DNA of 64,000 nucleotides, taken from NCBI GenBank assembly GCA_001466705.2, contig LATX02000180.1, forward strand, positions 186,001 through 250,000, read 5' to 3'. The notes beneath the pieces are model-generated. The model saw only the letters and a list, made by a program, of their open reading frames with translations, ran no database searches and was not told the origin of the DNA. The translations under genes were made by a program, and so were the position numbers. This stretch comes from Moniliophthora roreri (lineage: Eukaryota > Basidiomycota > Agaricomycetes > Agaricales > Marasmiaceae). This document shows, in pieces, positions 47,252-57,792 of this stretch (its first letter is position 1; each line of letters starts with the position of its first letter).

Positions 47252-47824
47252 CCTGCGTATCTGAGTTTAAATTTGGCTGAGAGGTCCTTATGATCGAAAG
47301 TTGACGTGGGAACTCAAAACTCAAAAAAAAAACCATATAAGGAAGGCAATCGGCATTCTATATCTCATCGTAAGTGCTTTCGCCGCTCTTGCCTTGCTCT
47401 TGCAGCAAAATTATTGACAAGCCATCAATCAGTCACTCTTGAGGACTCTTAATGGCCTGAGACTGCACGAACGGGCCAAATGGCAAGGATTTTCATGAGA
47501 ACCGGCCTCAACAGCTCAATAAAAGCATAATGGCTGGCTCTACCGTACTTGGAGCCACCTTTCGTTTGGGGAATCTTACTCATTACTTCTCGCTTACACT
47601 AAGAGCAGCTGGAGCTTCTTGCAAAGGCCACACGAGAGGTCAAAGGTGAGTTATTCGTCGTCAACGTACTTGGATTACTTGGGCGCTTGTGGGCGCTTGG
47701 ACTCGTCCCTAATCACTGGAACCCGATAGCTTCCTTATATGGTTTTTTTTTTTGAGTTTTGAGTTCCCACGTCAACTTTCGATCATAAGGACCTCTCAGC
47801 CAAATTTAAACTCAGATGCGCAGG
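47252..47824. repeat. Foldback element: 94/95-nt near-perfect inverted arms
   Basis: The left arm (47252-47345) and right arm (47730-47824) are inverted copies differing only by one t/c change and one extra T in a homopolymer. Both contain the words gagtttaaatttggctgag and gaaagttgacgtgggaactc. The 384-nt spacer has no recognisable gene; a short frame from 47530 (MAGSTVLGATF) ends at a donor-like gtgagt. No convincing target-site duplication was found. It behaves like a non-autonomous foldback or MITE-type element. Confidence 0.75.
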
Positions 47825-48014
47825 ACTAGCTTTTTAGATGCGTTTCAAAAAGACCCGAATGGTCCGGCTTCCGATCCTCAAATACGTTCGGAACCCAGGC
47901 AAGTTTTTTTTTACCGTTGAAAAACCATATATAGCTCATATCTTGACAGACTTACAATCCACTAGTGGGTATGATAGGCTTTCGGATAACAATGCCGCAA
48001 TCCATACCTGCTTC

Positions 48015-48323
48015 GGAGCACTGGGTCATCACTGACGTCTACATGGAGAAAGTCAAGGTGAGTTCCGAGTCATGAATTAAGAGCACGTCGTTGACTACGT
48101 GGGGTTCAGGAAAAACTTCAATCGAAGCTTAACGCTACCCTCAAGGCTAAGCTGTGAGAGGCAAGTCTTTGGGTCAAGACACATTCACTATGGGTGTCAT
48201 AGGACTGGTGTACGGATCTCATTTCACGCATGTAAATTAATCATCCTGTAGGCTGTTGATTCTGTTGAAGACTTATCCAGGATATAACATCGTTATTGTG
48301 CTGAGTCAACATTTTCAGGTTCG
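48015..48323 (+). repeat. 309-bp exact duplicate of the IDP1 3' end
   Basis: Identical, base for base as read by eye, to 52490-52798, in the same orientation 4475 bp downstream. It holds the last 43 nt of the penultimate IDP1 exon, the final 52-nt intron, the 48-nt terminal exon with its stop, and about 166 bp of 3' flank. It cannot encode a working enzyme. Confidence 0.9.
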
Positions 48324-50246
48324 GCTGTGAGCTCGATCTTACTCCCCAATTGAGCTAAACAGACTTCTTCAAACAGATTTATCGTGACAGGGTACATCAC
48401 TATCGTCTTGGGACTCATCGGTTTCATTGCAGTACCAGATTCACCATTGAACACTCGTGCTATATGGTTGAACCAATGAAGGGAAGCACTTTGCCAGAGA
48501 ACGCATGGAGCGTTCTGGTCATACCGTAGCGCGCAAGCTACCTCTGGAAACCATCAAGCTAAAGACCATAGGCACGTTCATACATCCAATTACTTGGCTT
48601 TTCGTGGTCGCGTACCTGCAGTTCGCATGAAGTCAGAGAGCGAATTCGTATTTCCTTTTGTTCCTCAAGGTACGTCACTGCGTCCTGTAAGGAATATGCG
48701 TGTTAACCATCAACAGGGCTTGACCAAGTCAGACAGGACTCCGTTGTATTCGACATATCAGGTCAATTTGCTGCCTCTTGGTGAGTGCTTGTGCAATTCG
48801 AGAAATGGAGAAAGTAGACGACGGAAATATCCAGGTGGTTACGCTATATCAATCGTGGCCAACATAGGATTCAACGCGATATCGGATTGGAAGCAATGGC
48901 GATGGCAGATGGCCGTATTTGTAGCGGTGAATGTGCCACGAGCTTTGCACCTGGTAAACTGATGTCTTGCTGTAAAGGGTATTCAAGTGATTGCACTCAT
49001 ACCGCTCTGTGTGCGGTCTTCAGGATACAAAGTACAATATGCATTCTACTTCTTCACCTACTTGACCGCAGCTTGGGGGTAAGTTTTGTTCAATATACTG
49101 TTTATGTGCACCTACTGATACTCCCTTGGTTAGATATTGCCTGGTCTCATGGTTATCGGATATCTATAGACGAGAGCCTGAGGCTCGAGCCATTTCAGTA
49201 CGTTGTTTTCTCCTGAATCAGAATTTCTAATGTAAAACTCCGTCAGATTGGAACAGCTGTGACACTTGTTTATGTGGGCCACGCAACAATACCTCTTAGG
49301 GCATTCCGAGTGTCTGATAGTCCGCGATATCCGTACGTGTCATAGGGCTGCGAACCGTCACCGTACATAGTACGGTTGACGGGTACCGTAAGACGGGTCC
49401 CGTACCGTAACCGTATAGAGACTTAGGAGATCACCCATACGGTACGAGTACTGGACGGAGAGGCCCGAAATAGCCGTCAAGTTGACGGCCGTATGCGGGC
49501 GTAATACGGGTAACAAAAGATGGCTGGGTAGAACTGTATCAGCCCCGAATATGAAATAAGAGGCAGCGAAAATGAAGCCTGTTAGGCTTGAATTGCTTTG
49601 CTAATGATGACGAGGCGTGTTTCGCATTTGCACCATCGCACTCGGCTTGCACCTTGCTTCAACTTCTACTTCTTTGCTCGTCTGCTATTCTTCAGGCCTA
49701 CTAGTAGGTATGTGAGACCTCTGAATCATGCAATTAGTCAGTCCTCCTCATTTCATTGCTAACCCGCGCTTACTGGTTACGGAGATAGAGCTGATAGCAA
49801 TTTCAAAGTGTCAACCTATAAATCTTTTGTCTAGCTCGTTCTAGCAACCTCCAATGTCGCCTAATGTTCGCGTAAAAACCCGTCAAGTTATACGGCCGTA
49901 ATCGTAATACGGTACGGTTCGCAGCCCTAACGTGTCATGTCCGCTATGTACACCTAATGATACTCATACTTTGACGATCCTCAGCATTGGATTCCCGCTA
50001 TCCCTTGCCTTTGCTGTAGGCAGCATTATTACAATGCTCGCCATGAAAATCTATGTCTCAAAGTGAGTAGAACTTGGTCACGACTCTTCTCAAGGAAGTT
50101 GACGTCAGTACAGACACGAGAAACTCTTTGATCAACCATTCCTTGGCGCATGGACCGGAAATGTTCAGGAGGAGGAAGACGTTGAGAAGCTGGAAGATGA
50201 TGAGAAGTTGGATGCATACAGGAGCGATGAACAGATCCAAAAATAA
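48324..50246 (+). pseudogene. MFS transporter pseudogene, allantoate-permease (Dal5)-like
   Basis: Homology starts abruptly at about 48378 in the middle of the protein (ITIVLGLIGFIAVPDSPLNTRAIWL); the N-terminal half is absent, cut by the IDP1 fragment. Recognisable blocks follow: FIHPITWLFVVAYLQFA, ANSYFLLFLK, VNLLPLG|GYAISIVANIGFNAISDW, VIALIPLC, FYFFTYLTAAWG, VTLVYVGHATIP, FPLSLAFAVGSIITMLAMK, and an acidic tail ending at 50246. Lesions: TGA at 48477-48479, a frame change soon after, and TGA at 48628-48630 at a position expected to be Trp. A small transposon sits in one of its introns. The family imports allantoate, ureidosuccinate and related anions. Confidence 0.85.
49344..49928. mobile_element. 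585-bp non-autonomous DNA transposon with 15-bp TIRs and 9-bp target duplication
   Basis: Ends are perfect 15-bp terminal inverted repeats (agggctgcgaaccgt and its complement), with looser inverted similarity further in, rich in ccgta/tacgg words. The 9-bp acgtgtcat is repeated just outside both ends (49335-49343 and 49930-49938), with one extra A on the right. A 9-bp duplication is typical of Mutator-like elements. No transposase frame is present. The element sits a few bases past the 5' splice site of an intron in the MFS pseudogene. Confidence 0.85.
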
Positions 50247-50715
50247 GATCGGAAGGTATACATACCGGCGACCGCGACTGCATCCCCGCTTTGGTTCAAT
50301 TACATAGAAATATTAGACCGGAATTATATGTAGTACATAATACCAGTACGTCCACAAGCAGGCGCACAAAAGTCTGTTAGATTACTCTCATCCACGTCGG
50401 TTTTCGAAGACCCACATGCATCATGGTCGCTTATTTCGGGATTTGCGTGGCCGATGTCGTCCGACATGTGGTCGGTCGATAGGACTGAATAGAAAGCTAG
50501 GCCTGGTGACTACAGCTCGTCGACGTCAGCGGAAAGCCCCCGGTGTCGACGTGTACTGATATAAACCTGCGGCAGAAAGCCTCGACATCGATCTCGACGA
50601 CAACGACATCAACCTGTATATCGGCGGGGACAGCCTGAAACCAGAAAGTTAAACGTTGACGTTGCTTTTCTCACATAACCAAACTCTCCCAACCTTTCCA
50701 CGAACGTAGCACATC
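50247..50715. other. Promoter region of IDP1
   Basis: No gene supported. It contains CG-rich words (gacgtc, cgtcgac) and the presumed IDP1 promoter. Confidence 0.4.
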
Positions 50716-52632
50716 ATGTGGGCGAGGCAATCCTTCCTGGGCCTCCGTCTCCGAAGCTCTGCAGTAGCGTCTAGAAGACATTTCAGCCATTCTTTTAGAT
50801 TAGGTGAGCGCAAAATCAAGTAAAGATGGTCCGCGGATGTTAACCAGAGTTCATATAGAGAGCAACATGAACAAGATTGTCGTTCAGAACCCCGTTGTTG
50901 AGCTAGATGGCGATGAGATGACTAGAATCATCTGGAAGAAAATCAGGGAAGAGGTGCATGCGATTGAATGTTGGAGTATCAAACTGCCTTGCTAACCGCT
51001 TTACCTTTTCCGTCTCCGTGTCCCATTCACCGCAGCTTATACTTCCATATCTCCAACTGGACATCAAATACTATGATCTTGGTTTGGAATATCGGGATCA
51101 GGTGTGTCTGGATTCACCTTTCGCAGACTTAAGCACCTGACGAACCAAACTTCCCACTGTCCAGACGAATGATGAGGTCACCGTTGAAGCTGCTCAGGCC
51201 ATTCAGCAATATGGTGTCGGAATCAAATGTGCGACTATTACACCGGATGAAGCCCGTGTCAAGGAATTCAACCTCAAGCAAATGTGGAAAAGCCCGAACG
51301 GCACCGTCAGTCCTTGGTCTCGGCGCTCATGACCTCTGCCCTGACAATTACTCGCATAGATTCGTAACTTGATCGGCGGAACCGTTTTTCGTGAACCTAT
51401 CATTCTTTCTCGCATCCCGAGACCCATCCCCGGTTGGGTGAAACCTATTGTCATTGGTAGACACGCATTTGGTGACCAGGTATGTCGCCCTTCCACATCG
51501 TTCAGTATTGGCGATACTAATCCCGCTCAAAAGTACCGGTCGACCGACTTTGTCGCTCCAGGTCCTGGAAAACTCCAGCTTGTTTACACTCCAAAGGATG
51601 GTTCCCCTGCAACAACCTTGGATGTTTACGACTTCAAGGGACCTGGCGTTGCCATGAGCATGTATAACACAGATGAAGTACTCCTACTGACTCTCAGCGT
51701 GAACCCCTCTGGCTAACCTCACCCTCCACAGTCTATTACTGGTTTTGCCCATTCTTCGTTCAAGATGGCTTTGGCTAAGAAGATGCCTCTGGTAAATCGA
51801 GAGCCGTTCCCCACTGTAGACCCGACCCTGACATATCTACCCCGTAGTTCATGTCTACGAAGAACACCATCATGAAGAAGTATGATGGTCGATTCAAGGA
51901 TATTTTCCAGGAGATCTACGAGAAGTACTGTACATGTTTTTAACTTTTCCTTGATCCTGACGTGATATACCAGGGAATACCAAGCCCTATTCGAGCAAGC
52001 AGGCATCTACTATGAGCACCGTCTGATTGACGATATGGTTGCTCAAGCCATCAAGTCTTCAGGAGGGTTCGTTTGGGCCACCAAGAATTATGACGGTGAT
52101 GTTCAAAGCGACATTCTCGCGCAAGGTTTCGGTAGTCTGGGAATGATGACCAGTGAGCTCATCACACCGGACGGAAAGACTCTTGAGAGTGAAGCTGCAC
52201 ATGGTGAGCCACCTTCCGTGTTTATTGATTCGAGGGAATGACCGCCCCCCACAGGGACTGTCACCCGTCACTACCGCGAGTACCAGAAAGGAAACGAGAC
52301 CTCCACTAACCCCGTTGCATCCATCTTTGCCTGGACTCGGGGTCTTTTGCACCGTGCTAAGCTCGATGACAATGCACCTCTGCGCAAGTTCTGCGAGGAG
52401 CTTGAGGTATCTTGCATTGAGGTCATTGATCAGGATGGTATCATGACCAAAGACCTCGCTCTGGCTATCTACGGAAAGGAGATGAAGAGGGAGCACTGGG
52501 TCATCACTGACGTCTACATGGAGAAAGTCAAGGTGAGTTCCGAGTCATGAATTAAGAGCACGTCGTTGACTACGTGGGGTTCAGGAAAAACTTCAATCGA
52601 AGCTTAACGCTACCCTCAAGGCTAAGCTGTGA
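50716..52632 (+). CDS. IDP1: Mitochondrial NADP-dependent isocitrate dehydrogenase
   Basis: Eleven exons (50716-50803, 50859-50953, 51036-51101, 51165-51305, 51360-51479, 51534-51677, 51732-51791, 51848-51924, 51974-52203, 52255-52532, 52585-52632) sum exactly to 448 residues. The first exon encodes an Arg/Ser-rich, acid-poor presequence ([20 protein letters not shown]), so import into mitochondria is likely. Core motifs: [104 protein letters not shown] and [12 protein letters not shown]. It decarboxylates isocitrate to 2-oxoglutarate and makes NADPH. Its final 309 bp are duplicated upstream at 48015. Confidence 0.96.
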
Positions 52633-54538
52633 GAGGCAAGTCTTTGGGTCAAGACACATTCACTATGGGTGTCATAGGACTGGTGTACGGATCTCATTTC
52701 ACGCATGTAAATTAATCATCCTGTAGGCTGTTGATTCTGTTGAAGACTTATCCAGGATATAACATCGTTATTGTGCTGAGTCAACATTTTCAGGTTCGAT
52801 CTGAGTCCGCGTGCTACTCGGGTGCAGTCATAATCAAGTTGAGTCGACATATTCAAAACCCCTAGGTCAGAAGTTTTACACATAGTTCTGCCATTAGACG
52901 TCCTCACTCTGGCTCTGCGATCAAAAATTCTCACTTGTGAAGCTCGGTCAGTCAAAAGCCGGCATGCGAGTGGTTTTTCTCTTTGAATGCTACGAACACG
53001 CATGCAGCGAACCGAAACGAGTCATTATCCGATGCTCAGCCGTGGGCGAGTGGCTGCGTCTTGGAACTAGCAGTACCTTCTCCCTAGTCATACGGTTTTC
53101 TGTGCGCAAGACGCTATAGACGAGGATATTTCCGCTCAAACTGAGCTACGAACCGCTGACAAGCGGTCAAGAGCTTCATGTCCAGGTCTTTGTTTTGCTT
53201 TGGGCTTGCTAGTTGGTACCGAATCATTCATCATGTGTTGATAGAGAAGCTATCGCGGGTACTCGGAAGTAGAGAAAAACACAAGGAAGAAGGTATATTC
53301 AAATCCCATGCATTGAACAGGCCAAGATCGTGTCTTCAGGGTACAGGCCGGCTCGTGCACAACTCAGCCGCTTTACTTTCTCCGGACATAGCTGCGCGTA
53401 TCAATGCTGTTGTCATATTTGTCAGTCTGTCTCGTTCGCTACTGATTGTCAATACTCAAGGATGATCCGAAGCGTGGCCAGGCAATCTCTAATGTTGACT
53501 CCAGTAAAGTGAAAGTTTTCTGTCATGGAGACAGGAAGCATTCTCGTCTTGCCAGCTCATTTGCTTCAGACCTTTAGTTTGTGACTTACTCACTCTTCCA
53601 CTTCTGCTTCAAGAGTTATGCGAACGATGTTGGTGTGCTGCAGCGCAATTTGTCGTAGCGAAGTTGTGTGAAGAACTCAAAATTGACTGCACACTAATTG
53701 TACTACTGAATGCTGTGTGTCCTTCACTCCCGTTATCATGTATGAGTTCTAATTTCTGCTGTTACCGAATGTAACTTGATTTTTTAGCCTTGAAGCTTGA
53801 AGCTTGAGGGTCAGGCGCTTGACCAGCGCCAACGTAGCTGAAGGTTCCCATGGAGCGTTGAATAATTTCATATCGAGATCCGTACCACTACCAGAACAGT
53901 ATCTCATATCAGCGTCTCTGCCCAGGACCCGGACCAAAGAGCCACGTCCCCCTGTGGAACGAGGTCAAGCACGCGTACAAATCGGTTTTCTTGTTCCATA
54001 CTTTTCATGCGCCTCTGCGCCTCCAAATCCAACACTGCCTAGACTTAGATGTTCTGAACACTCCTCAGGTTGCAATTTTACGGGGAAATATGCAATTCAT
54101 GGTGCTCAAGAGCCTTGTTTCAACGCACAAAGTATCCCCAGAAGGACATTGGGGAAGGAGGGTACCGTGACGGCAAGTTTGAAGCATCGATAGTGAAGGT
54201 GATTTGATCCCAATGCGTTTCTCTTCATATATCTTGAGTATCAGTACTCACGCTCTGGCACTCAGGTGACCAATGGCGGTCGTACCCTGTTTTATAAATA
54301 TGCAATTGAGAAAATGCAACAAATTAAACTGGTTAGTCGGTCTCCGGCGTCGCACACGAAATGATCTGAGAACTATGCTATTACAACTCGACGTATTCTC
54401 GACACACTCAGAAAAGGTACTGCTCGGAGGAATATCGGGTATAGAGTACATGTCAAAGCAATCCTTTTGTATTGCATCTTAATGAGAGTAGAGTATACGC
54501 CCTTGCCCCCTGCTGTAACTTGTTTGACTTCTACTCCA
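52633..54538. other. Intergenic, no supported gene
   Basis: The first 166 bp belong to the duplicated IDP1 tail (to 52798). The remaining 1.7 kb has short frames (for example 53804-54193) with no recognisable content. Confidence 0.45.
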
Positions 54539-56094
54539 TCACGGTGACGCCAACTTCTTCTCCAGCGCGAGGATCTCTTTCACAGAAGACTCCTGCATGA
54601 GTTTGGCTCCTCGGACTTCTGAAGTCGGCAAGAGTGGCCGCCGAGGTTTCGCGTTATATCCGAACACTTGGTTTAGAATATATTTCGTACCCGCAACCTA
54701 TAAGTGAGAACAGACACCGGTATCAGCCATTCTGAATAAGAATGCAGGAACAATGTGATCGGTGGTAATGATGAATGAATTCAATGACTTGACTTACTCC
54801 GACTTTGGACGTGTCCCAGTCGGCTCTCGAAGCAAGAGCTTGCAACTCTTGAGCTTCCTTTGTCGCTTGCTTGGATGGCTCGGCGTTGCATAGCTCCCAG
54901 AGACGCCTGCATACGTTCTTTATGGAGGAGATATAGTAAACGTATCATCACTACGGGCTGCTTTAGTAGAGGGGTAGACGAACTAACAGGTGCGATGTTG
55001 GCCAGTCCCGTGATAGAGCCACTCGCGGCTCCCGCGACAGAGGGGTACAGGATATCGATAAATCCATCCAAGACGAGGAATCTAGATTGGAGTCAGATAG
55101 AGAAATGTCTACAATAACACTGGACGAAGACGTACGGCGCAGATTGATCCTTTCGCGGATACTGTTCTGCGAAACTAGAACTGCTCGACAGAGCAGTCAC
55201 TCGTGTCAACTTGCCGACGGCACCACAACTACAGACACGTTAGTTTGAGCTGTTCTTAACTCTCAGGGAGAATACAAACGTCAGTTTGATCCCACAAACG
55301 TTTGGCGCCGACTTCGCGATATCACAGATGAGGTCACTATCCATATCGATGCCTCCGGTCACAGCAGGAAAGTTGTACATGAGACTACAAACAAACAGAG
55401 AATCAGCAGGTCAAGGGGGAGAAGGCATCCGCGGAACACGTACACAGGTACAGGGGAGGCAGCTGCGACATCCATGAAGCTGCATCAGCGATTATACCCC
55501 GAGATAATCAGCGTATCTGCGAAGTAGGTTGATGAAACACTTACTATTGCTTCACTGCCGCGTAAGCATCCTCTTTCAGTGCCTCGACGTAATAACCTGG
55601 AGGTATGACAATCACTTGGTCTGCTCCTGCCTCAGCCGCCTCTTCGGCGAACGCGATCGTCTCGCGCGTGCTTAAGGCTCCAGCGCCAGCAATGATAGGC
55701 ACATCAGGTAGACCAGCAGAATCAAGTGCCTCTCTAGCCGCTCGAACAAGTGCTGCACGTTCCGGGTGTGTCTGGTATGAGATAGCTCGTTAACGCGTTT
55801 ATTTAGGTTCACAAGATACTCACAAGATGGACAGCTTCGCCCATCGAACCACTAACGACTGGTTTGACACCGGCTTTGACAGTGTCTAGAATCGATTTCA
55901 GACCGATGTAAGAGACGACATTGACAGAAGGAGATGACCAACAGACAACATGCTTCTTGAAGGTTTCCAAATCTTTGGAATCGTCAACTTCTGGGTAATC
56001 GTTCAGTGTCAAATGAATACCAACCTAGGTCTTCATTGTCATCAAAGAAGCACGGTAGTGGCACAAAAATCCCCGGGGTCAAAGGCTTTGACAT
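54539..56094 (-). CDS. Dihydrodipicolinate-synthase (DapA)-family aldolase
   Basis: About ten exons starting at ATG 56094 (MSKPLTPGIFVPLPCFF) and ending ...EKKLASP at 54539. Class I aldolase motifs are present: GSMGEAVHL (the GTTGE-like carboxylate site), PIIAGAGALSTRETI, ADQVIVIPPGYY, PVLMYNFPAVTGG with the YNxP tyrosine, and CGIKLTCG with the Schiff-base lysine. Fungi do not make lysine by the DapA route, so fungal members are usually 2-keto-3-deoxy sugar acid or 4-hydroxy-2-oxoglutarate aldolases; the substrate here is unknown. The first intron (56024-55991) is only 34 nt with a GTTGGT donor, and the second donor is also GTTGGT. Confidence 0.88.
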
Positions 56095-57731
56095 CTTTAT
56101 CTCTTTTGCGTGCGAGCAAAGAGGTGAGTGGTGCGGACAGTGGGATGGAACTTTTGGCTGCAGTCATGGGCTTTAAGGAGAAAACAAGACAGAGAACGGC
56201 AGCTTTCGCGCCGGGCATTGTTTGGCATCTGAACTCGGTCCGTTACTCCACACTGTTTATCCGACAAACTTCTTTCCCTCAACCTTCTCCTGGCTTAATC
56301 CACCTGGAAAACGAAGGTGCCACTCGCTGGATCCAAGCATCAATTCTCAAGTGAAATATACATCCCAAGCTTTTGCGCAGCCACCCCTACGCGAAAATTG
56401 GCTAGTCGCATATCATTATTCCGAGCCTACTCCGCATATGGGTGACAGTGAATGCATAGGGTACGATTAGGCGGCTGATCCACTGTTCTTTCATTCAAAC
56501 CATCCTCTCTGCAAACTTCTTCAGAGTCTTTCGTTATCACTCCCGACCCGTACTACTAGAGCCGGGCACTCGCGGCCTCTGGAACGAATTGCCAGGGACT
56601 TTCTCTTAGCCATTCAGCAAAGTTCGTGGCTAGTGTCATGACTCGACAGTCGGGAACGTCGTGATGTACTACATTGCTTTTGGTCACGGGTTTCTTTGCT
56701 TTGGTCATTGAGTACAATCTTCTTGACTTCAGATCCCCTCAAGCTTCAAAGCTCAGGTCCGAGAAAATTTACGCGTCTCCGGTCTAGTGTGATCTCCTTG
56801 TCTCTAATCCTTGCACAGGGCCTGTACGTCTCTTGAGGAGACCTATTGGAACATCGTGGACATCTCCATCGGTGTAAAGGACAGTTCCCGATCTTTCTGG
56901 CCGTTTCAGTTGTGCAAATATTAGGGAGTAAGTAAATGGAGAGCCATTCCGCTGACCCCATTGACGGATCTCCCGCCATAGCCTACTTGTTGTTTATGCT
57001 ATGGCCTGTACACTGCAAGGATCCATTGTCGATGACGAAGCAGTTCGTGGGCTTGCATTTTAGGTTCCCGATGAAACTAGACGAGACTTCCGAGATGGCC
57101 AGCTACTGGGCTATGTCCTGGTATAACGTAGTAGGGGAGGGATATCCAAGAAGGTCGATCTCGAATCTACTAAGCAAGTGGCTTGAACATAGCACGTTGT
57201 GAGCGCCCCCCGCTAGCCCCGGAGTCTGATTTCATTTAGTTCTTTATATTCCGGTTTCTCAAGTGAAATCATTGCCTGCGATGAAGCAGATCCAAGTTCT
57301 TTTCCGATACTGATCGGACTTTTTTGGATGGGGGTGCTTCAGGCTTGAGTCCTTATCCCACGATTTGTCTCTACCTTGGGAATCGCCTCGGGAATCACCT
57401 CGCCAACCAATGTTTCTCTGGCATTGAGCTTTGCATTATTGCAGCTTCTGACAAGAAATATGGGACGAGAGACTTGCTCAAGGCTTCATTCTCAATAAGG
57501 TATGCATCATGAGATTTCCTTGGCCCTGTCGCATCTCCATGTGCTCCATGTGCTCACACTAGCGTCTATTGCGTACAGCGCTGAATGCCATCATTCTGAC
57601 CCTTCTTTTGCGAGCGCCGTGATGCGAGGCTTACATTGGCTCTTGGTGGTATCGGCGATTCTCCGTCTAGTAAAGACCGAAGCACAGCGTTTAAAACGTT
57701 AACCTTGTCCTTTCTCAAATCCCTCCATAAT
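56095..57731. other. Intergenic, no supported gene
   Basis: About 1.6 kb. Short plus-strand frames (56936-57202, 57502-57702) have no splice support or recognisable domains. Confidence 0.45.
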
Positions 57732-57743
57732 CATATAAAAGAA
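57732..57743 (+). promoter_or_regulatory. TATA box of the DUF2235 gene
   Basis: The sequence tcatataaaaga lies 50-61 bp before the ATG at 57793, a good core promoter match. Confidence 0.5.
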
Positions 57744-57792
57744 AGGACAATCGACCCTATCCTCCACAAATCCCACATTTGAAACGATTATC

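Noticed and set aside
53804..54193. 129-residue plus-strand frame after IDP1
   Set aside because: No recognisable domain, unconvincing composition, no splice signals and no evidence of a promoter.
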